Positions 15,358 to 18,344 of a stretch of DNA of 18,344 bases are shown here, piece by piece. The stretch is from Acidobacteriota bacterium (GTDB lineage: Bacteria; Acidobacteriota; Vicinamibacteria; Vicinamibacterales; 2-12-FULL-66-21). Where the stretch lies: the NCBI GenBank assembly GCA_013694845.1, contig JACDBQ010000026.1:1-18344 (forward strand), read 5' to 3'. Position 1 is the stretch's first letter. Every line of letters begins with the position of its first letter. The notes below the pieces were generated by a model, which saw nothing but the letters and a program-made list of their open reading frames with translations, had not been told where the DNA came from and did no database searches. The position numbers and the translations under genes were made by a program.

Positions 15358-16308
15358 ATGGATTCGCCGCGCACTCTCCAACAAGCCATTCTCTACTTCG
15401 CAGACTTCGACCGCTGCCGTGATTTTCTCATAGACCTGCGTTGGCCGGATGGGAAAGTTGCGTGCCCGAAGTGCGGATCGGAACACGTTGTCTATCTCGC
15501 CAAGGCTCGCGCATGGAAGTGCTACGGCAAGCACTCGGCTCCGAAGTTCACCCTCAAGACTGGCACTATCTTCGAGGACTCGCCGCTCGGTCTAGATAAG
15601 TGGCTAGCCGCGCTCTGGCTCCTGGTGAACGCGAAGAATGGCATCAGCTCGTGTGAGATCGCGCGAAGCATCGGTATCACCCAGAAGTCGGCCTGGTTCA
15701 TGGCGCACAGGCTGCGCTTCGCCCTGCATCACGGCTCCTTCGACAAGCTGACCGGCGAAGTCGAAGTCGACGAAACCTTCATCGGCGGCAAAGCGCGGAA
15801 CATGCACGTCGCGCAGCGCAAGCGCCGGATCACCGGAACCGGCGGCAAGGACAAAACCGCCGTCATGCGTATCCTTCAGCGTGACGGCCAAGTGCGGACG
15901 GTCGTAGTCGAGAACCGCAAGAAGAAGGCACTTCAGGCTGAAGTGCACGCGCACGTTGAAGCGGGAGCTGCGCTCTACACCGATGCGCTGCTGTCCTACG
16001 ACGGACTCGCCAACAAGTACGCGCATCAGGTGATTGACCACGCCGTGAAATACGTAGACGGTCAGGTCCACTCGAACGGGCTGGAGAACTACTGGAGCCT
16101 GCTGAAGCGCGGGATCGCTGGAACCTACGTGAGCGTCGAGCCGTTCCACCTGTTCCGCTATTTGGACGAACAGGCGTTCCGCTACAACAACCGGAAGGAC
16201 ATGGGCGATTTCGACCGCTTTGAAATGGCGGCGTCGCAGATCGTCGGCAAGCGCCTGACCTGGAAGCAGGCCATCGGGATGCAGGACGATGCGAGGTGGG
16301 CGAACTGA
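15358..16308 (+). CDS. IS1595-family transposase
   Basis: Intact, 316 residues, the usual size for the family. The N-terminal zinc ribbon has CPKC (Cys36, Cys39) and a degenerate second half WKCYGKH (Cys55, His59). A helix-turn-helix-like region (SSCEIARSIGITQKSAWFMA) follows. The catalytic residues of the IS1595/ISXO2-like DDE domain are EVDETFIGG (Asp138), LYTDALLSYDG (Asp209) and the HSNGLENYWSLLKRG end (Asn240/Glu243). It catalyses cut-and-paste transposition of its own element. Terminal inverted repeats could not be identified with confidence; the right end must lie between 16309 and about 16350, next to the MITE. Translation probably starts on a leaderless message. Confidence 0.9.
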   Translation: MDSPRTLQQAILYFADFDRCRDFLIDLRWPDGKVACPKCGSEHVVYLAKARAWKCYGKHSAPKFTLKTGTIFEDSPLGLDKWLAALWLLVNAKNGISSCEIARSIGITQKSAWFMAHRLRFALHHGSFDKLTGEVEVDETFIGGKARNMHVAQRKRRITGTGGKDKTAVMRILQRDGQVRTVVVENRKKKALQAEVHAHVEAGAALYTDALLSYDGLANKYAHQVIDHAVKYVDGQVHSNGLENYWSLLKRGIAGTYVSVEPFHLFRYLDEQAFRYNNRKDMGDFDRFEMAASQIVGKRLTWKQAIGMQDDARWAN

Positions 16309-16350
16309 GAAGGAACGGACGCGCCAGCGGCGCGGGAAACGAAAGGGCCG

Positions 16351-16465
16351 CTAGGAGCGTGTCCGAGTAATGGCGAAATCGACGTTTTTCGCGATCGCGA
16401 GACGCGATTTCCTAACGTTTTCGAAGCTCCGTTTCGCGAAAACCGATTACTCGGACACGCCCTAG
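16351..16465. mobile_element. 107-bp MITE-like element with CTAG target duplication
   Basis: The inverted repeat GCGTGTCCGAGTAAT is perfect over 15 bases (16357-16371 against 16460-16446). It is continued more loosely by CGTTTTTCGCGA inside the left arm and TCGCGAAAACG inside the right. The outer ends are flanked by CTAG on both sides (16351-16354 and 16462-16465), fitting a 4-bp target-site duplication. There is no coding capacity. It is a non-autonomous derivative of some DDE-type IS that I cannot name. It lies between the IS1595 gene and the truncated gene on the minus strand, whose C-terminus it now encodes. Confidence 0.75.
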
Positions 16466-16840
16466 TACTAGCACGGCCCCCATCGGCGGCGGCATCAGGT
16501 TCCAGAGGCGGCTTATGGCTTTCCGCGGCGGGAACGAATACTTCGCAGGATCGGGATTGGGAAATCCGGGATTGAGAGCGGCCGGGTTGTCCCGAAAATC
16601 CTGAAGCGTCTTCAGCTGCTTCAGTTCTGGACCGTGCAGATTGGGATCGTAATCAGGAAAGTGGCAGGCCGCATTCGCGGCGTTGTCGGTGACGGCGGTC
16701 AGTTCTTCAATGTTCACAAGGCGCAGGCGCGCGCAGTACATCCAGTAACTCGCCGCCGGCTCAATCTGCGGACCACGAAGTTGATAGCGGAGCGGGGCTG
16801 CACCGCCGCCGCCTGGTCCCATCCCAGTGGATTCGCTCAT
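16412..16840 (-). pseudogene. Unknown gene, truncated by the MITE, with 16-18 codons supplied by the element
   Basis: A strong GGAGG 5-6 bases upstream supports the ATG at 16840. About 125 native codons follow: a Gly-rich start (MSESTGMGPGGGGAAPLRYQ), then a well-formed globular region (PQIEPAASYWMYCARLRLVN, CHFPDYDPNLHGPELKQLKT, FPNPDPAKYSFPPRKAISRL). Native sequence ends at PPPMGAVLVL, exactly where the MITE begins. The remaining residues GRVRVIGFRETELRKR are translated from its inverted repeat. The true C-terminus is not found beyond the element, because IS1595 DNA follows. No family is recognised and no catalytic motif is evident. Confidence 0.6.
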
Positions 16841-17210
16841 TCCCCACCTCCAAGATTCCGAAAGACGCGACAGTCTAACTTGTGCGTAGCACCGCTTTCA
16901 ACTCAACGCGTAGGTGTTCTGAAAATATTCGTGCTGACGCCAGCGATCAGGGCGCATCGGACGAGGTCGCCTTACCGGAGCGTATTGAGGCGGGTTCTCG
17001 TCGAACTTCGTCTTGCAGACCTTTGAGCACGTCGTGTCTGTCAAGTTCAGCATGTGGGAGCACACCGCGACGGATGAAACAGAGTACTGTGCCTGGGCCT
17101 GATCCGATTCGGTGGACGGTTTAGTTAAGTCGATCTGCGTTCATCTGTGTCGTGCAACGGTCGCAGAAAGCCGACAGGTGCTCGGCGGCCGTCCCGTCAA
17201 CATCCGCAAT
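16841..17210. other. Stretch without a supported gene
   Basis: About 370 bases upstream of the truncated unknown gene. The minus strand has an open stretch around 17100-16900 that reads QAQAQYSVSSVAVCSHMLNL and goes on, without a family match. It includes a TTGACA box near 17040 that lacks a good -10 partner. A phrase close to ATCTGCGTTCATCTGTGTCG occurs at 17133-17152, resembling intergenic repeat sequences seen in several environmental phyla. I see no RNA gene. Confidence 0.3.
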
Positions 17211-17246
17211 TGACCTCTGGCTGCCGCCGAGCGCCCCACCGTGCTC

Positions 17247-18135
17247 CTACGCCGCAGTGGCGCGTCGTTCGAAAACGGCCGGACTGATCTGGCCGAGCGT
17301 CGAATGGCGGCGCCGCTGGTTATAGAACACTTCGATGAAATCGAACAGCTCCATCTTCGCCTCGCCGTTGCTGTCGAAGTGCTCGCGGAGCTCGCTCTTG
17401 ACCGTGGAGAAGAAGCTCTCCATCACGGCATTGTCGTAGCAGTTGCCGCGCCGGCTCATGCTGCAGACGATGCCGCGTGCGTCGAGGTCGCTTGATAGTC
17501 CTCGCTCGCATAGGTGCAGCCCTGGTCGGAATGATGGAGCAGGCCGGCCCCCGGACACCGCCGTTTCAAGGCCATCTCGAGCGCCTTGATCGTCAGCAGC
17601 CGATCATTGACCGCGCTGGCGGCCCACCCGACGATGAACCGCGAGAACAGATCCATGATGGCGGCCAGATAGAGCTTGCCGCTGCCGCCGATGACGAACT
17701 CGGTGGTGTCCCCAACCCAGCGTTGATTCGGCCCCTCGGCCTCGAACTGCCGGTCGAGGAGATTGGCGGCCACCGGTTGGTCATGGTCACTCATCGTCGT
17801 CAGCTTGTAGCACTTGCGCTGCCGGGCCTGGAGCCCTTCTTCCTGCATCAGACGCACCACCCGTTTCCGGCTGACGCGCTCCTCCTGCTCCAGCAGGTCC
17901 TCGTGGATCCGCGGGCTGCCGTAGCGCTGCTTGCTTTCATCGAACGACGCCTGCACCAGCACCTTCAGGCGCCGGTCATCGCGCGCATGGGTCGATTCCG
18001 GCCGCCTGCGCGAGGCATAGAAGCCGCTCGGGATACGCAGCACCCGACAGAGCGTGGCGATGGAAACGGTGGCCTTCTCCGCGGCGATCCAGGCGAACGT
18101 CACGCTTGGTGCTTGGCGAAGAAGGCCGCGCGGCT
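17247..18135 (-). pseudogene. IS3-family transposase (orfB with one frameshift, only the tail of orfA left)
   Basis: orfB starts at GTG 18103, overlapping the orfA stop as GTGA. It shows the HTH_21 part (YGSPRIHEDLLEQEERVSRK, RVVRLMQEEGL) and the integrase core: WVGDTTEFV (Asp132), HHSDQGCTY (Asp193) and, after a shift, MSRRGNCYDNAVMESFFSTV (the Glu), ending in FYNQRRRHSTLGQISPAVFE. A one-base loss near 17487, after EDYQA, puts the last Glu in another frame, so the element is inactive. From orfA only AFFAKHQA and its TGA remain. An in-frame TAA lies at 18138-18136, and unrelated DNA follows. The left end of the IS is probably near TGACCTCTGG (17211). Confidence 0.85.
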
Positions 18136-18166
18136 TTACCTAGAAAGTCGTTCCCACCCGCAGGAG

Positions 18167-18344
18167 CTACGCGGCCGTCACCTTACTCACGTCGCAGCCA
18201 AGCTCCTCCAGTCGTCGCAAGTGGTATCGCTTGGCCTTGGTCGAATTCATGCGGTCGAAGTAATCGGCGCCGAGGTCCTGGAACGTCACGTCGTCACGCA
18301 GGATGTGGTACGCGATGACCAGGATGCTGTGCGCAACGGCGATG
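18167..18344 (-). CDS. IS110-family transposase, C-terminal part (5' end outside window)
   Basis: From the right edge to the TAG at 18169-18167 the minus strand reads IAVAHSILVIAYHILRDDVT, then FQDLGADYFDRMNSTKAKRY and HLRRLEELGCDVSKVTAA. This is the typical end of IS110-family (transposase_20) proteins, after the helix-hairpin-helix region, with the conserved AHSILVI and LGADYF. The catalytic RuvC-like DEDD part is outside the window. Its 3' flank runs directly into the broken orfA of the IS3 element, so one element inserted into or deleted part of the other. Confidence 0.8.
   Translation of the reverse strand, partial: IAVAHSILVIAYHILRDDVTFQDLGADYFDRMNSTKAKRYHLRRLEELGCDVSKVTAA

Noticed and set aside
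8..18344. CRISPR arrays, rRNA genes, riboswitches
   Set aside because: No regularly spaced repeats beyond the single pair at 14.9 kb and no recognisable rRNA or riboswitch core were seen on either strand.

Overview
The window is GC-rich bacterial DNA from an accessory, heavily eroded part of a chromosome. The best guess for the host is an acidobacterium (Vicinamibacteria-like). The clues are the remnant of an ADOP permease (the acidobacterial duplicated orphan permease family), two ankyrin-repeat proteins of a kind common there, and the serine-hydrolase and alpha/beta-hydrolase paralogues. This assignment is inference from protein families; there is no rRNA or marker gene.

Layout. 1-2.0 kb: the 3' end of an RDD membrane protein, an intact serine hydrolase (beta-lactamase/class C fold) and a small two-helix membrane protein. 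2.1-5.3 kb: an alpha/beta-hydrolase pseudogene stopped by an amber codon just before its nucleophile elbow, an intact 322-residue protein of unknown function, the first codons of a DUF4062 protein, and a frameshifted ISAzo13-type transposase. 5.3-8.45 kb: a graveyard of an amidohydrolase C-terminus joined to a DUF4440/SnoaL-like domain, a 3'-truncated ankyrin gene, an internally deleted ADOP permease and the 5' fragment of another ankyrin gene.

8.5-12.9 kb (minus strand) is the most coherent block: a tight three-gene operon reading patatin-like phospholipase, cytoplasmic subtilisin-like (S8) protease with a large unassigned N-terminal region, then a ComEC-like metallo-beta-lactamase-fold hydrolase. 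Gene spacings are 3 and 10 bases. The patatin has one frameshift that separates its catalytic Ser from its Asp; the other two genes are open. Divergent from it, at 13.1-14.0 kb, lies a decayed Shedu (SduA, DUF4263) anti-phage nuclease. With the DUF4062 remnant this suggests the operon sits in an old defence island, and the operon is the best candidate here for an under-described conflict system.

14.0-18.3 kb: an intact secreted alpha/beta-hydrolase, an intact IS1595-family transposase with a strong, apparently leaderless promoter, a 107-bp MITE-like element flanked by CTAG that has capped an unknown gene with a new C-terminus, a frameshifted IS3-family transposase lacking most of orfA, and the C-terminus of an IS110-family transposase running off the window.

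Intact and broken genes alternate. Most frameshifts are therefore probably real decay, although single-base events such as the one in the patatin could be sequencing errors.
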